From Solwaraspora sp. WMMD791 (GTDB lineage: Bacteria > Actinomycetota > Actinomycetes > Mycobacteriales > Micromonosporaceae), in contig NZ_CP120737.1 of the NCBI RefSeq assembly GCF_029581195.1, positions 2,891,001 to 2,955,000 on the forward strand: DNA of 64,000 nt, read 5' to 3'. The number at the start of each line of letters is the position of its first letter. Position 1 is the first letter of the stretch. Below the pieces are notes generated by a model. The model did no database searches, was not told where the DNA came from, and worked only from the letters and a program-made list of their open reading frames with translations. Below, in pieces: positions 45,359-54,299 of the stretch. The translations under genes were made by a program, and so were the position numbers.

Positions 45359-46426
45359 ATGACCGTGCAGCTGCTACCACCCGCTGACGTCGCCGGGCCA
45401 CTGGCCTGGTCGGCGCAGGAGTCACCCGCTCCGACCGTGAGCCCGGAGTGCCCGCAGGACGATCCGGTCTGCAACCAGGTGTTCGACTGGACCGGCCTGC
45501 CCTGGCTGGCCGAGGGCAGTTTCTGGCTGCTGGTCAAGCCGATCCGGATCCTGTTGATCGTGATCGCCGCCGTGGTGCTGCGGTACCTGCTGCACCGGGC
45601 CATCCAGCGGTTGGTGACGAGCACCTCGACCGTGTCCGGCCCGGCGATCCTGCGGCCGCTGCGCGAGCGGGTACCACCGGTCGGGCCGGTGGCGATGCCG
45701 GAGCGACGGCGCCAGCGGGCCGAGGCGATCGGGTCGGTGCTGCGCAGCATGGTCAGCGCGGTGGTGTTCTCCCTCGCTGTCCTGCTGATCCTCGGCGAGC
45801 TGAGCTTCAACCTCGCCCCGCTACTGGCCAGCGCCGGCATCGCCGGCATCGCGTTGGGCTTCGGGGCGCAGGCGCTGGTGAAGGATCTGCTCTCCGGCCT
45901 GTTCATGCTGTTGGAGGATCAGTACGGCGTGGGTGACACGGTCGACCTCGGCGAGGCGACCGGCGTGGTGGAGGCGGTCGGCCTGCGGATCACCACGGTT
46001 CGCGACGCCCGTGGTGTCCTCTGGTACATCCGCAACGGGGAGATCATCCGGGTCGGCAACAAGAGCCAGGGCTGGGCGATGGTCGTGGTCGACATGCCGA
46101 TCGGCTTCGCCGACCCGGAGCAGGCCACCGCGGTACTGCGTACCGCCGCTCTGGGGGTGGCCGCCGACGGCGAGTTCGCCGACCATTTCGTGGAGCCGCC
46201 CGACGTACTCGGCGTGGAACAGATCACGATCGACGGCGCGGTGATCCGTACGGTCGCCAAGACCACGGCGGAGGGTCAGTTCACTGTGGGTAGGCAGTTG
46301 CGCCGCCAGCTGGCCGCCGCGTTGCAGACCTCCGGGATCTCGGCGCAGATCGCCGCCGGGCGGATGTTCGTCGCCCGGGGGTCGGCCGGTGAGCAGGAGG
46401 GCGGAATCGCGGGCACGGCGACCTGA
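45359..46426 (+). CDS. MscS-family mechanosensitive channel
   Basis: 355 residues from MTVQLLPPADVAGPLAWSAQ. An extracytoplasmic N-terminal segment with two cysteines (SPECPQDDPVC) precedes a first helix (WLLVKPIRILLIVIAAVVLR). A second hydrophobic segment is MVSAVVFSLAVLLILGELSF. The pore-lining TM3 is LLASAGIAGIALGFGAQALV with the Gly/Ala pattern of MscS, followed by the conserved DLLSGLFMLLEDQYGVGDTV and the beta domain with a VRDARGVLWYIRNGEI loop. The channel opens under hypo-osmotic stress to release solutes. An Ala/Gly/Thr tail ends the protein. Confidence 0.93.
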   Translation: MTVQLLPPADVAGPLAWSAQESPAPTVSPECPQDDPVCNQVFDWTGLPWLAEGSFWLLVKPIRILLIVIAAVVLRYLLHRAIQRLVTSTSTVSGPAILRPLRERVPPVGPVAMPERRRQRAEAIGSVLRSMVSAVVFSLAVLLILGELSFNLAPLLASAGIAGIALGFGAQALVKDLLSGLFMLLEDQYGVGDTVDLGEATGVVEAVGLRITTVRDARGVLWYIRNGEIIRVGNKSQGWAMVVVDMPIGFADPEQATAVLRTAALGVAADGEFADHFVEPPDVLGVEQITIDGAVIRTVAKTTAEGQFTVGRQLRRQLAAALQTSGISAQIAAGRMFVARGSAGEQEGGIAGTAT

Positions 46427-46693
46427 GTCCGCCCGACGGCGCGGCCGGCGGGGTAGCCGCCATCAGCCGATGAGCAGGGCGGAGGCGCCGGATGGCGGTC
46501 TGGTTGTCATCCGTACGTTTAGTCAGAGTGACGACAAACCAGCCGTTCACACTAGCCAGATGTCACCCGATCGGGCATGATCCGGGACGAGTGTCATCGG
46601 AGTGTCACCGCCACTTCGCTCAGCCGTACGTCCGGGACGTTCCCCGGCGCACCTGCCACGAGCGGGCCGCCGAGAACGATGGAGGCGCCGTCC

Positions 46694-48145
46694 GTGTCCG
46701 ACGAGACACACCACGCCGGGAAACCGGCCACCTTCCGCGATGTCTTCGCGGTCGGGGAGTTTCGTTTCCTGTTCGCCTCGGTGACGCTGTCCTGGGCCGG
46801 CGACTACATCGCGAAGGCCGCCGTCACGGTGCTGGTCTACCGGCAGACCCAGTCGGTCGCGCTGTCGGCGGCCGCCTTCGCGGTCAGTTTCCTGCCCTGG
46901 CTGATCGGTGGGCCGTTGCTGACCACGGTCGCCGAGCGGTACCCGTACCACCGGGTGATGATCACCACCGACCTCATCCGGATGGTGCTCATCGCGCTGG
47001 TGGCGATCCCCGGACTGCCGGTGTGGGCGATGCTGGGGCTGCTCTTCTGCGCCACCCTGGCGAGCCCACCGAACCAGGCGGCCCGCTCCGCGCTGATCCC
47101 GACGATCCTCACCGGTGACCGGCTCATCGTCGGGCTGTCGGTCAACGCCAGCACCAGCCAGCTCGTCCAGGTCGGCGGGTACGTCGCCGGCGCGGCCGTC
47201 GCCGCTGTCAACCCCCGTGCCGCGCTGCTGCTCAACGCCGCGACGTTCGCGTTGTCGGCGCTGGTGGTCCGGCTGGGGATCCGGGCGCGACCAGCGACGA
47301 CCAGCGTCGACGACCGGCAGCATCTGCTGCGTGAGACGGCGGAAGGGTTCCGGCTGGTGTGGGGCACCGACGTCCTGCGCGCCATCGCGGTACTGGTGTG
47401 GACGGTCCCGTTGTTCGCGATCGTCCCCGAAGGGCTGGCGGCGGCATGGGCGGCCGAGTGGGCGGCCCAACCGGGCGTCGACGACGCCGACCGTGGTCTC
47501 GCCCAGGCCATGATCATGGCGGCCAGTCCGACCGGTTACATCCTCGGTGGCCTGCTCATCGGCCGGTTCGTCCGCCCGGACCGACGCAGCCAACTGATCC
47601 GTCCGTTCGCGGTGCTCGCCCCACTCGTGCTGGCCCCGGTGATGTTCGACCCCAGTCCCGTCGTGGTGGCGGCGCTGGCCGCCGTCTGCGGCTTCGCGGT
47701 GGCCGGGCTGCTGCCGGTGACCAACGGGCTGTTCGTCCGGGCTCTGCCCCAGGGCTACCGCGCCCGTGCGTTCGGAGTGGTGGCGACCGGAATGCAGGTC
47801 AGCCAGGGGACGGCGGTGCTGCTCACCGGGGTGCTCGCCGACCGCTTCGACATCCCCACGGTGGTCGGGTTGTGGAGCCTGGCCGGGGCGATGGTGGTCT
47901 CGCTGGCGCTGCTGCGGTGGCCTGACGCGGAGCGCTTCGACGCCGCTGCCGCCGCGGTCGCGGTCACCGAGGCGACGACGCCGCCGACCGCCGGCGCGAC
48001 GGGGTCGGCGGGCAGCGGGCCGACGGGGTCGACGGTCGGGCGGCTGGTGCCACAGAGTCGACCCGACCCACGCGCCGGTAGCGCCGGTCAGGACCGGGCC
48101 GGCGGCGCTGGCGACCAGCCGCCGAGCCAGGTCGGCAGCGCCTGA
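46694..48145 (+). CDS. MFS transporter
   Basis: 483 residues from GTG 46694, chosen because GGAGG lies 8 bases upstream (46681-46685), inside what the longer frame would read as coding. Twelve hydrophobic segments are expected, beginning FRFLFASVTLSWAGDYIAKA. The loop FLPWLIGGPLLTTVAERYPY holds the motif-A region. The C-terminal 60 residues are a Thr/Gly/Pro-rich cytoplasmic tail. It belongs to the EntS/DHA3-like exporter group. No resistance or biosynthesis gene is nearby, and the substrate is unknown. The 266 bases upstream (46427-46693) contain no gene; they include a moderately AT-rich region around 46505-46560. Confidence 0.88.
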   Translation: MSDETHHAGKPATFRDVFAVGEFRFLFASVTLSWAGDYIAKAAVTVLVYRQTQSVALSAAAFAVSFLPWLIGGPLLTTVAERYPYHRVMITTDLIRMVLIALVAIPGLPVWAMLGLLFCATLASPPNQAARSALIPTILTGDRLIVGLSVNASTSQLVQVGGYVAGAAVAAVNPRAALLLNAATFALSALVVRLGIRARPATTSVDDRQHLLRETAEGFRLVWGTDVLRAIAVLVWTVPLFAIVPEGLAAAWAAEWAAQPGVDDADRGLAQAMIMAASPTGYILGGLLIGRFVRPDRRSQLIRPFAVLAPLVLAPVMFDPSPVVVAALAAVCGFAVAGLLPVTNGLFVRALPQGYRARAFGVVATGMQVSQGTAVLLTGVLADRFDIPTVVGLWSLAGAMVVSLALLRWPDAERFDAAAAAVAVTEATTPPTAGATGSAGSGPTGSTVGRLVPQSRPDPRAGSAGQDRAGGAGDQPPSQVGSA

Positions 48146-48190
48146 CGGACCCGGGCCGGCCGCCCGCGCCCCGGCTGGCAGGATGGATGC

Positions 48191-48661
48191 GTGACAGCGT
48201 CCGATCCCGCCACCGGTGCCTCCGGCACGACGCCCGCCGCCGGCGACCCGGCGGCGACCTTCTTCGCCGCCGTCGGCGGCGAGCCGACCTTCCGTCGCCT
48301 TGTCGACGAGTTCTACGCCGGCGTCGCCGACGATCCCCTGCTGCGGCCGATGTACCCGGAGGCGGACCTGGGGCCGGCTGCGGAGCGGCTGACGCTGTTC
48401 CTGATGCAGTACTGGGGCGGTCCGGGGACCTACTCGCAGCAGCGTGGCCATCCGAGGCTGCGGATGCGCCATGCGCCGTACCGGATCGGAGCCGCGGAAC
48501 GGGACGCGTGGCTGCGGCACATGCGCCGGGCGGTCGACCGGCTGCAACTGCACCCTGAGCTCGCCGGTCTGCTCTGGGACTATCTTGAGCGGGCGGCGTA
48601 CTTCATGGTGAACGAGATGGAGCCGACCCAGCCGCCTGGGCGTGATCTCTCCGCCGGCTGA
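48191..48661 (+). CDS. glbO: group II truncated haemoglobin (TrHbO)
   Basis: 156 residues from GTG 48191. After about 22 residues of Ala/Thr-rich leader, the globin core reads [20 protein letters not shown], then [20 protein letters not shown]. The Tyr of EFYAGV (B10), the Tyr of QYWGG, the proximal His of RHAPYRI and the Trp of [10 protein letters not shown] (G8) match the TrHbO active site. TrHbO binds oxygen tightly and is linked to redox sensing or peroxidase-like chemistry. It is found in nearly all actinobacteria. It converges with the YbjN gene. Confidence 0.93.
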   Translation: MTASDPATGASGTTPAAGDPAATFFAAVGGEPTFRRLVDEFYAGVADDPLLRPMYPEADLGPAAERLTLFLMQYWGGPGTYSQQRGHPRLRMRHAPYRIGAAERDAWLRHMRRAVDRLQLHPELAGLLWDYLERAAYFMVNEMEPTQPPGRDLSAG

Positions 48662-48694
48662 CCGGGCGATCTCGCTGCGGCTACCGACGGGCGG

Positions 48695-48716
48695 GGCGGG
48701 TTGCGCCGGACCCGCC
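48695..48716. terminator. 7-bp hairpin between convergent glbO and YbjN genes
   Basis: GGCGGGT (48695-48701) pairs with ACCCGCC (48710-48716) around an 8-base loop, 34 bases beyond the glbO stop and 17 bases beyond the opposing stop. Confidence 0.55.
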
Positions 48717-48732
48717 ACCCGCGCGACGGCCG

Positions 48733-49371
48733 CTAGAGCAGCGCCCCCTCGTCGTGCAGCCAGTCCACGAAGGTGGTCGCCACCGCGGCACCGCAGTCGA
48801 GCACCTCGACCAGTAACGCGTCGTGCGCGCCGGCGGCCAACGGGACCTGCAACTCGGCGTAGATCGGCAGCTGACCCCGGTCGGTGGGGTCGCCGACGTA
48901 GGCCTTGCAGAAGCGTCGGGTGTGGTTCCACTCGTTGACCACCCGGTAGGCGCGGTCGGCCCAGTCCGGTGGCACCGTCGAGTGCGGACGGGCCCGTACC
49001 ACCAGGATCTCGTCGTCCGGTCCCTCGAGGGTGAACAGCACCGCGTGCCGTTCCCACATCGCCAACAGGCTGCCGTCACCGTCGGCGAGATACCGGATGT
49101 CGAGCAGGTCGAGCGCGTCCCCGACGCGGCGCAAGGTCACTGGCGCGACCTGCGACGACATCTCCTTGCCTGATGCCGCTGCGGGCACCGGAACCGGGCA
49201 GGGCAGCCCGGCTGGTCTGGTCGGCCCGAGTTCAGCCGCAGGCCGGACGGTCTGTTCCGGCACTCGTGGCGCGGGCGGCCCCAGCCGCACACCGCTGTCC
49301 ACTCCCGACCTGCTTCGGGTACTTGTCTCTTCGGCATTCGCGTGACCGGAGCGCCACGACCACCACGGCAT
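48733..49371 (-). CDS. YbjN-domain protein
   Basis: 212 residues from MPWWSWRSGHANAEETSTRS; the ATG at 49371 has a GAGGTG site 6 bases upstream, better than the GTG at 49380. The first 75 residues are Pro/Ser/Arg-rich and disordered. The YbjN domain follows at about 80-210: VTLRRVGDALDLLDIRYLAD, VVNEWNHTRRFCKAYVGDPT, FVDWLHDEGALL. The YbjN fold is related to type III secretion chaperones and is thought to aid protein interaction. The specific role is unknown. Confidence 0.85.
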   Translation of the reverse strand: MPWWSWRSGHANAEETSTRSRSGVDSGVRLGPPAPRVPEQTVRPAAELGPTRPAGLPCPVPVPAAASGKEMSSQVAPVTLRRVGDALDLLDIRYLADGDGSLLAMWERHAVLFTLEGPDDEILVVRARPHSTVPPDWADRAYRVVNEWNHTRRFCKAYVGDPTDRGQLPIYAELQVPLAAGAHDALLVEVLDCGAAVATTFVDWLHDEGALL

Positions 49372-49500
49372 TATGCGCACCTCACTCCCCAGCGGATCCG
49401 AGCGCCTACATTGCGTCGGATCCGAGGCACGACGGTACCCGGATAGCCGGGCCGAGGCACCCCCCCACCGGCCCCCCCGAACCAGAGGGATGATGAGGCA

Positions 49501-50295
49501 TCAGCCGTTCGGATGATTGGCTATCGGCGCTAGCGTCAAAATGTTAACTCTTTGTGTCCAAGCGACGCCGTACGGCGCATCAAGTCCTACCCAGTTGCCT
49601 ACTGTCCGGACCCGTACCACTGACGTACCACCGCCAGTCGGCCCGCCCGACACCGGCCCCGGCCCCGGTTCCCGGCGCCCGACCAGGTGCCAAGATCCAA
49701 CTGGCTGGCGATGGCGGGCCGGCCCGACCGTTGCCCCGAGGAAACCCATCCGGACCACCGCCTGCACCAGCGACTGACGGACCTCGACCCGCAGGGTGGG
49801 CGCGTCGTCGCCGGTCACCACGATGGCGACGTGGTCGAGCAGGGCGTCGCGCAGCGCCCGCGCGCCGACCGCCCGACCACCGACGCCCTCCCGCTGGGCG
49901 GCCCGCAGGGTGCCAGCTGCGGCGGCGGCCACCCGACGGACCTCGTCGGCCGGGACGGTCTCCACCGTCCGGACCGTTCCGGACGGCACCGGCCACCGCC
50001 AGGCGTCGTCGCGACGCGGCGGCAGGACGTCGTCGGCACCGGAGAGCCGGGTCAGCAGGTCCCCGGCGGCGACGGTCACGTCGCCGGGCCCTGGCCCGGC
50101 GACCGTCCGTTGGACCAGCACCGACCAGGGCAGCCGGGCCCAGAGCTCGGTCCGGCCCGGTCCGACCGACCGCAGCCGCACGACGGCGGCGGGATCCAGC
50201 CGGGTCAGCCGGGCGAGGAAGGCACCGGCGTCGGCGAGCCCGGTGATCCCGTGACCGCCTGACGACCCCGGGCCCGCCGGAGACGCACCGGCCAT
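49501..50295 (-). CDS. conserved actinobacterial protein of unknown function
   Basis: 264 residues from MAGASPAGPGSSGGHGITGL; its ATG shares one base with the stop of the thioesterase gene. It has a mixed alpha/beta pattern: LRSVGPGRTELWARLPWSVL, TVETVPADEVRRVAAAAAGT, LLDHVAIVVTGDDAPTLRVE and a C-terminal VRVRTVGNWVGLDAPYGVAW. There are no membrane segments. It always appears to be the third gene of the ettA-thioesterase-unknown run here, and translational coupling suggests a link to translation or acyl turnover, but I cannot name a family. Confidence 0.75.
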   Translation of the reverse strand: MAGASPAGPGSSGGHGITGLADAGAFLARLTRLDPAAVVRLRSVGPGRTELWARLPWSVLVQRTVAGPGPGDVTVAAGDLLTRLSGADDVLPPRRDDAWRWPVPSGTVRTVETVPADEVRRVAAAAAGTLRAAQREGVGGRAVGARALRDALLDHVAIVVTGDDAPTLRVEVRQSLVQAVVRMGFLGATVGPARHRQPVGSWHLVGRREPGPGPVSGGPTGGGTSVVRVRTVGNWVGLDAPYGVAWTQRVNILTLAPIANHPNG

Positions 50296-50807
50296 CAGTC
50301 GGCGGGCCGCACGTACGGCAGCAGGAAGGCCCGCTCCGCGTCGGTCAGCCGACGCGGTCGCCCCTGGCCGAGGTCGAACGGCACCAGGACCGACCGGGCC
50401 CGGCTGACCACCTGGTCACCGTCGAACATCTCGTACGCCACGGTGAACCGCGACGGCCGGACCTGCTCGATCCAGAGCTCGATCCGTACGCTGGGTGCCT
50501 GCTCGGCGGTGGCCCGACCCAACCGGTAGTCGACCGGGCGCAGGTAGTCGACCTCGTGTCGGTGGATGAGCACCCCGTCGGCGAACGAGTCGACGCCCCA
50601 GGCCCGCCCACCGGAGAACATCAACGCGACCCGCGCCTCCTCGTAGAGGGTCAGGAACCGGGCGTTGTTCAGGTGCCCGTACGCGTCAAGGTCCGACCAG
50701 CGCAGCGCGGCGTGGAACGTGTAGCGCTGCCCGCCGGGCACGGCGGGCGGCACACCGGTCGGTGCACTGCCCGCCGGTACGCTGCCCGCCGAGGCCAGGT
50801 CAGTCAC
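50295..50807 (-). CDS. acyl-CoA thioesterase, 4HBT hot-dog fold
   Basis: 170 residues from GTG 50807, which lies inside the end of ettA (8-base overlap). After a 28-residue Ala/Pro tail the hot-dog core shows LRWSDLDAYGHLNNARFLTL (D-x-x-G-H-x-N, where Asp is the catalytic residue of 4-hydroxybenzoyl-CoA thioesterase-like enzymes), then YEEARVALMFSGGRAWGVD. It hydrolyses acyl-CoA thioesters; chain specificity is unknown. It is paired with ettA in many actinobacteria in my recollection, an arrangement that may simply reflect coupling. Confidence 0.9.
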   Translation of the reverse strand: MTDLASAGSVPAGSAPTGVPPAVPGGQRYTFHAALRWSDLDAYGHLNNARFLTLYEEARVALMFSGGRAWGVDSFADGVLIHRHEVDYLRPVDYRLGRATAEQAPSVRIELWIEQVRPSRFTVAYEMFDGDQVVSRARSVLVPFDLGQGRPRRLTDAERAFLLPYVRPAD

Positions 50808-52476
50808 GGGTGAGCTTGCGGTAGGTCACCCGGTGCGGCCGGGCCGCCTCGGCGCCCAGCCGGTCGATCTTGTTCTTCTCGTACGACTCGAAGTTGCCCT
50901 CGAACCAGAACCACTTCGCCGGGTCGGTGTCGTCACCTTCCCAGGCGAGGATGTGCGTGGCGACCCGGTCCAGGAACATCCGGTCGTGCGAGATGACCAC
51001 CGCACAGCCGGGGAACTCCAGCAGGGCGTTCTCGAGACTGGACAGGGTCTCCACGTCCAGGTCGTTGGTCGGCTCGTCGAGCAGGATGACGTTGCCGCCG
51101 ATCTTCAGAGTGAGCGCGAGGTTGAGCCGGTTGCGTTCACCACCGGAGAGCACCCTCGTCGGCTTCTGCTGGTCCGGGCCCTTGAACCCGAACGCGGCGA
51201 CGTAGGCCCGCGACGGCATCTCGACCTTGCCGACCATGAGGTGGTCCAGCCCGTCGGAGACGACCTCCCAGACCGTCTTGCTACCGTCCAGACCGGAACG
51301 GTTCTGGTCGACATAGGACAACTGTACGGTCTCACCGACGCGCACCTGGCCGCTGTCCGGCTGTTCCAGCCCGACGATGGTCTTGAACAGGGTGGTCTTA
51401 CCGACCCCGTTCGGCCCGATGATGCCGACGATGCCGTTGCGCGGCAGCGAGAAGCTCAGGTTGTCGATCAGGACCCGCTCGCCGAAGCCCTTCTTCAGGT
51501 TCACCGCCTCGATGACGGTGTTGCCCAGTCGCGGGCCCGGCGGGATCTGGATCTCCTCGAAGTCCAGCTTGCGGGTCTTCTCCGCCTCGCTGGCCATCTC
51601 CTCGTAGCGGTCGAGCCGGGCCTTCGACTTGGTCTGACGGGCCTTGGCGTTGGAGCGGACCCACTCCAGCTCCTCGGTGAGCCGCTTCTTCATCTTGGCG
51701 TCGCGGCGGCCCTCGACCGCCAGCCGGGCGGCCTTCTTCTCCAGGTACGTGGAGTAGTTGCCCTCGTAGCCGACGGCCCGGCCCCGGTCGAGTTCGAGAA
51801 TCCAGCCGGCCACGTTGTCCAGGAAGTAGCGGTCGTGGGTGATCGCGATCACGGTGCCCGCGTACTTGGCCAGGTGCTGCTCCAGCCAGCTGACGCTCTC
51901 GGCGTCCAGATGGTTGGTGGGCTCGTCGAGCAACAGCAGGTCCGGAGCCTCCAGCAGCAGCTTGCACAGCGCGACCCGGCGCCGCTCACCACCGGACAGC
52001 TGCGTCACGTCGGCGTCCGGCGGCGGGCAGCGCAGCGCGTCCATGGCCAGTTCGAGCTTCGAGTCGACGTCCCAGGCGTCGGCGTGGTCCAGCTCCTCCT
52101 GCAGCCGGCCCATCTCGTCCATCAGCTCGTCGGAGTAGTCGGTCGCCATCTGCTCGGCGATCTTGTTGAACCGCTCCAGCTTCGCCTTTGTCTCGGCGAC
52201 GGCCTCCTCGATGTTGCCGAGCACCGTCTTCGCGTCGTTGAGCGGCGGCTCCTGGGACAGCAAACCGACGGTGTAGCCGGGCATCAGCCGCGCCTCACCG
52301 TTGCTGGGTCGGTCCAGGCCAGCCATGATCTTGAGCAGGCTGGACTTACCGGCGCCGTTCGGGCCCACCACGCCGATCTTGGCGCCGGGCAGGAAGCTGA
52401 GCGTCACGTTGTCCAGCACGACCTTGTCGCCGTGCGCCTTGCGCGCCCTCTCGAGGACGTAGATGTACTGGGCCAC
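50800..52476 (-). CDS. ettA: energy-dependent translational throttle protein EttA (ABC-F ATPase)
   Basis: 558 residues from MAQYIYVLERARKAHGDKVV. Two ABC domains: Walker A GPNGAGKSS and GPNGVGKTT, signatures LSGGERRRVALCKLLLEAPD and LSGGERNRLNLALTLK, Walker B LLLLDEPTNHLD and VILLDEPTNDLD. The arm (toe) insertion and the linker (GRRDAKMKKRLTEELEWVRS) are in place. EttA binds the ribosomal E site and gates the first elongation step according to ATP/ADP ratio. Length fits the family (about 555-560). First gene of an overlapping operon with the thioesterase and the unknown protein. Confidence 0.96.
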   Translation of the reverse strand: MAQYIYVLERARKAHGDKVVLDNVTLSFLPGAKIGVVGPNGAGKSSLLKIMAGLDRPSNGEARLMPGYTVGLLSQEPPLNDAKTVLGNIEEAVAETKAKLERFNKIAEQMATDYSDELMDEMGRLQEELDHADAWDVDSKLELAMDALRCPPPDADVTQLSGGERRRVALCKLLLEAPDLLLLDEPTNHLDAESVSWLEQHLAKYAGTVIAITHDRYFLDNVAGWILELDRGRAVGYEGNYSTYLEKKAARLAVEGRRDAKMKKRLTEELEWVRSNAKARQTKSKARLDRYEEMASEAEKTRKLDFEEIQIPPGPRLGNTVIEAVNLKKGFGERVLIDNLSFSLPRNGIVGIIGPNGVGKTTLFKTIVGLEQPDSGQVRVGETVQLSYVDQNRSGLDGSKTVWEVVSDGLDHLMVGKVEMPSRAYVAAFGFKGPDQQKPTRVLSGGERNRLNLALTLKIGGNVILLDEPTNDLDVETLSSLENALLEFPGCAVVISHDRMFLDRVATHILAWEGDDTDPAKWFWFEGNFESYEKNKIDRLGAEAARPHRVTYRKLTRD

Positions 52477-52901
52477 GGTGCGGCCTACCTCCAGAACTCT
52501 CGTGGAACCCGCCGGACGCGGGCGTCTCGCGGCTCTCGCCGACCCACCCCCGCTGCGGGCAGGCTGGTGCTGCGTGCCGGCCCGCCCGCAAGCGGACGGA
52601 CTGATGCTCGTGCAGGCCCGCCCGCAAGCGGGACGGACCGGTGCTACGTCGGTACGCCGTCGTCAATCCTGACAGGTCCGGCCCCCCGACCGCATGTCAC
52701 CCCACGGTGCGACCGCCGGTGAACCCGTCGCACCAGGCGGGGTGTCGCAGACCACACCACCCCCACTGGTTTCGGCGGCCGGCCCGGCTGGGCACCAGGG
52801 GCGGGGAACAACTGGGATGCCAAGAGGGGGACGGGGGTCCAACCGCCTGACCCGCACAGTACGCTCATGGCGGTCCCGTAATCACCGGAGGTGTACGGAA
52901 C
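52477..52901. other. 425-base divergent region between ettA and otsA, with a repeated hairpin element
   Basis: No convincing gene. GGCCCGCCCGCAAGCGG occurs at 52579-52595 and again at 52615-52631 (the second continuing GACGGACC), each copy containing the small hairpin CCGC-AA-GCGG. The downstream part is Pro/Pro-codon-like C-rich. The otsA ribosome-binding site (GGAGGTGTACGG) lies just upstream of 52902. Short open frames here (52641-52850 and 52644-52868) have no ribosome-binding site or family resemblance. Confidence 0.6.
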
Positions 52902-54299
52902 GTGACGGTTCGGAGCTCGTTCGTAGTGGTCGCCAACCGCCTACCGGTGGACGAGGTGACCACGCCCGAAGGACGCCAGTGGCGTCGCAGCCCCGGCGGG
53001 CTGGTGACCGCCCTGCATCCGGTGCTCGCCCAGCATCATGGCACCTGGGTGGGCTGGGCCGGCGGCGCGGGAGCCGCGCCGGATCCCTTCGATTTGGAGG
53101 GTATCCGGCTGCACCCGGTGCCGTTGAGCGCCGAGGAGTTGGAACGCTACTACGAAGGCCAGTCCAACGCCACCATCTGGCCGCTGTACCACGACGCGGT
53201 GGAGACACCCGCGTTCAAACGCCGCTGGCGGGAGGCGTACCGGGTGGTCAACGCCCGGTTCGCCGAGGCGGCCGCCGAGGTCGCCGACGAAGGTGCCACC
53301 GTCTGGGTGCAGGACTATCAGTTGCAGCTGGTGCCGGCGATGCTCCGAGAGATCCGGCCCGACCTACGCATCGGGTTCTTCCTGCACATCCCGTTTCCGC
53401 CGATCGAGCTGTTCATGCAGATGCCGCAGCGGGCCGAGATCCTGCGTGGCCTGCTCGGCGCCGACCTGGTCGGCTTCCAGCAGCGGCTGGCCGCGCAGAA
53501 CTTCGTCCGGCTGGCCCGGCACCTGCTGGGGCTGCGCTACGAGGGCCAGATGATCCAGGTCGACGGACGCAAGGTGAAGGCCGGCGCGTTCCCCATCTCG
53601 ATCGACGTACCCGAGATGGAGCGGATGGCCCACGACCCGTCGGTACAGGCGCGGGCCAAGCAGATCCGGGCCGAGCTGGGGGATCCGAAGACCGTCATCC
53701 TCGGGGTGGACCGGCTGGACTACACCAAGGGCATCGAACTGAGGCTGAAGGCCTTCCGCGAACTTCTTGCTGACGGAAAGCTGACAGTTCCGGACGCGGT
53801 TATGGTGCAGGTCGCCACGCCCAGTCGCGAGCGGGTCGAGCACTACCAGGCACTTCGGGTCAAGGTGGAGCGCGAAGTTGGTCGGATTAATGGTGAATTC
53901 GGCCGGGTGGGTGTGCCCGCCGTGCACTACCTGCACCAGTCGTACAGTCGCAGTGAACTCGCCGCGCTCTACCGCGCGGCCGATGTGATGATGGTGACAC
54001 CACTGCGAGACGGAATGAACCTGGTGGCCAAGGAGTACGTCGCGGCTCGCGCCGACACCGGCGGGGCACTCGTGCTCAGCGAGTTCGCCGGTGCCGCGAC
54101 GGAGCTGCGGCAAGCGTTCCTGTGCAACCCGCACGACCCGGACGGCGTCAAGGACGCGTTGCTGCGGGCGGTGCACGTCGACAGTTCCGAGGCCCGGCGG
54201 CGGATGCGGATCATGCAACGCCACCTGCGGACCCATGACGTCGGCCACTGGGCCCGCTCCTTCCTCACAGAACTCGGTGTGCCCGAGACGGAGGAATGA
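52902..54299 (+). CDS. otsA: alpha,alpha-trehalose-phosphate synthase
   Basis: 465 residues from GTG 52902 with GGAGG upstream. GT20 motifs in order: [86 protein letters not shown] and [19 protein letters not shown]. It makes trehalose-6-phosphate from UDP- or GDP-glucose and glucose-6-phosphate. The stop is directly followed by the ATG of the phosphatase-hydrolase fusion gene, so both are translated together. Length matches actinobacterial OtsA. Confidence 0.96.
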   Translation: MTVRSSFVVVANRLPVDEVTTPEGRQWRRSPGGLVTALHPVLAQHHGTWVGWAGGAGAAPDPFDLEGIRLHPVPLSAEELERYYEGQSNATIWPLYHDAVETPAFKRRWREAYRVVNARFAEAAAEVADEGATVWVQDYQLQLVPAMLREIRPDLRIGFFLHIPFPPIELFMQMPQRAEILRGLLGADLVGFQQRLAAQNFVRLARHLLGLRYEGQMIQVDGRKVKAGAFPISIDVPEMERMAHDPSVQARAKQIRAELGDPKTVILGVDRLDYTKGIELRLKAFRELLADGKLTVPDAVMVQVATPSRERVEHYQALRVKVEREVGRINGEFGRVGVPAVHYLHQSYSRSELAALYRAADVMMVTPLRDGMNLVAKEYVAARADTGGALVLSEFAGAATELRQAFLCNPHDPDGVKDALLRAVHVDSSEARRRMRIMQRHLRTHDVGHWARSFLTELGVPETEE

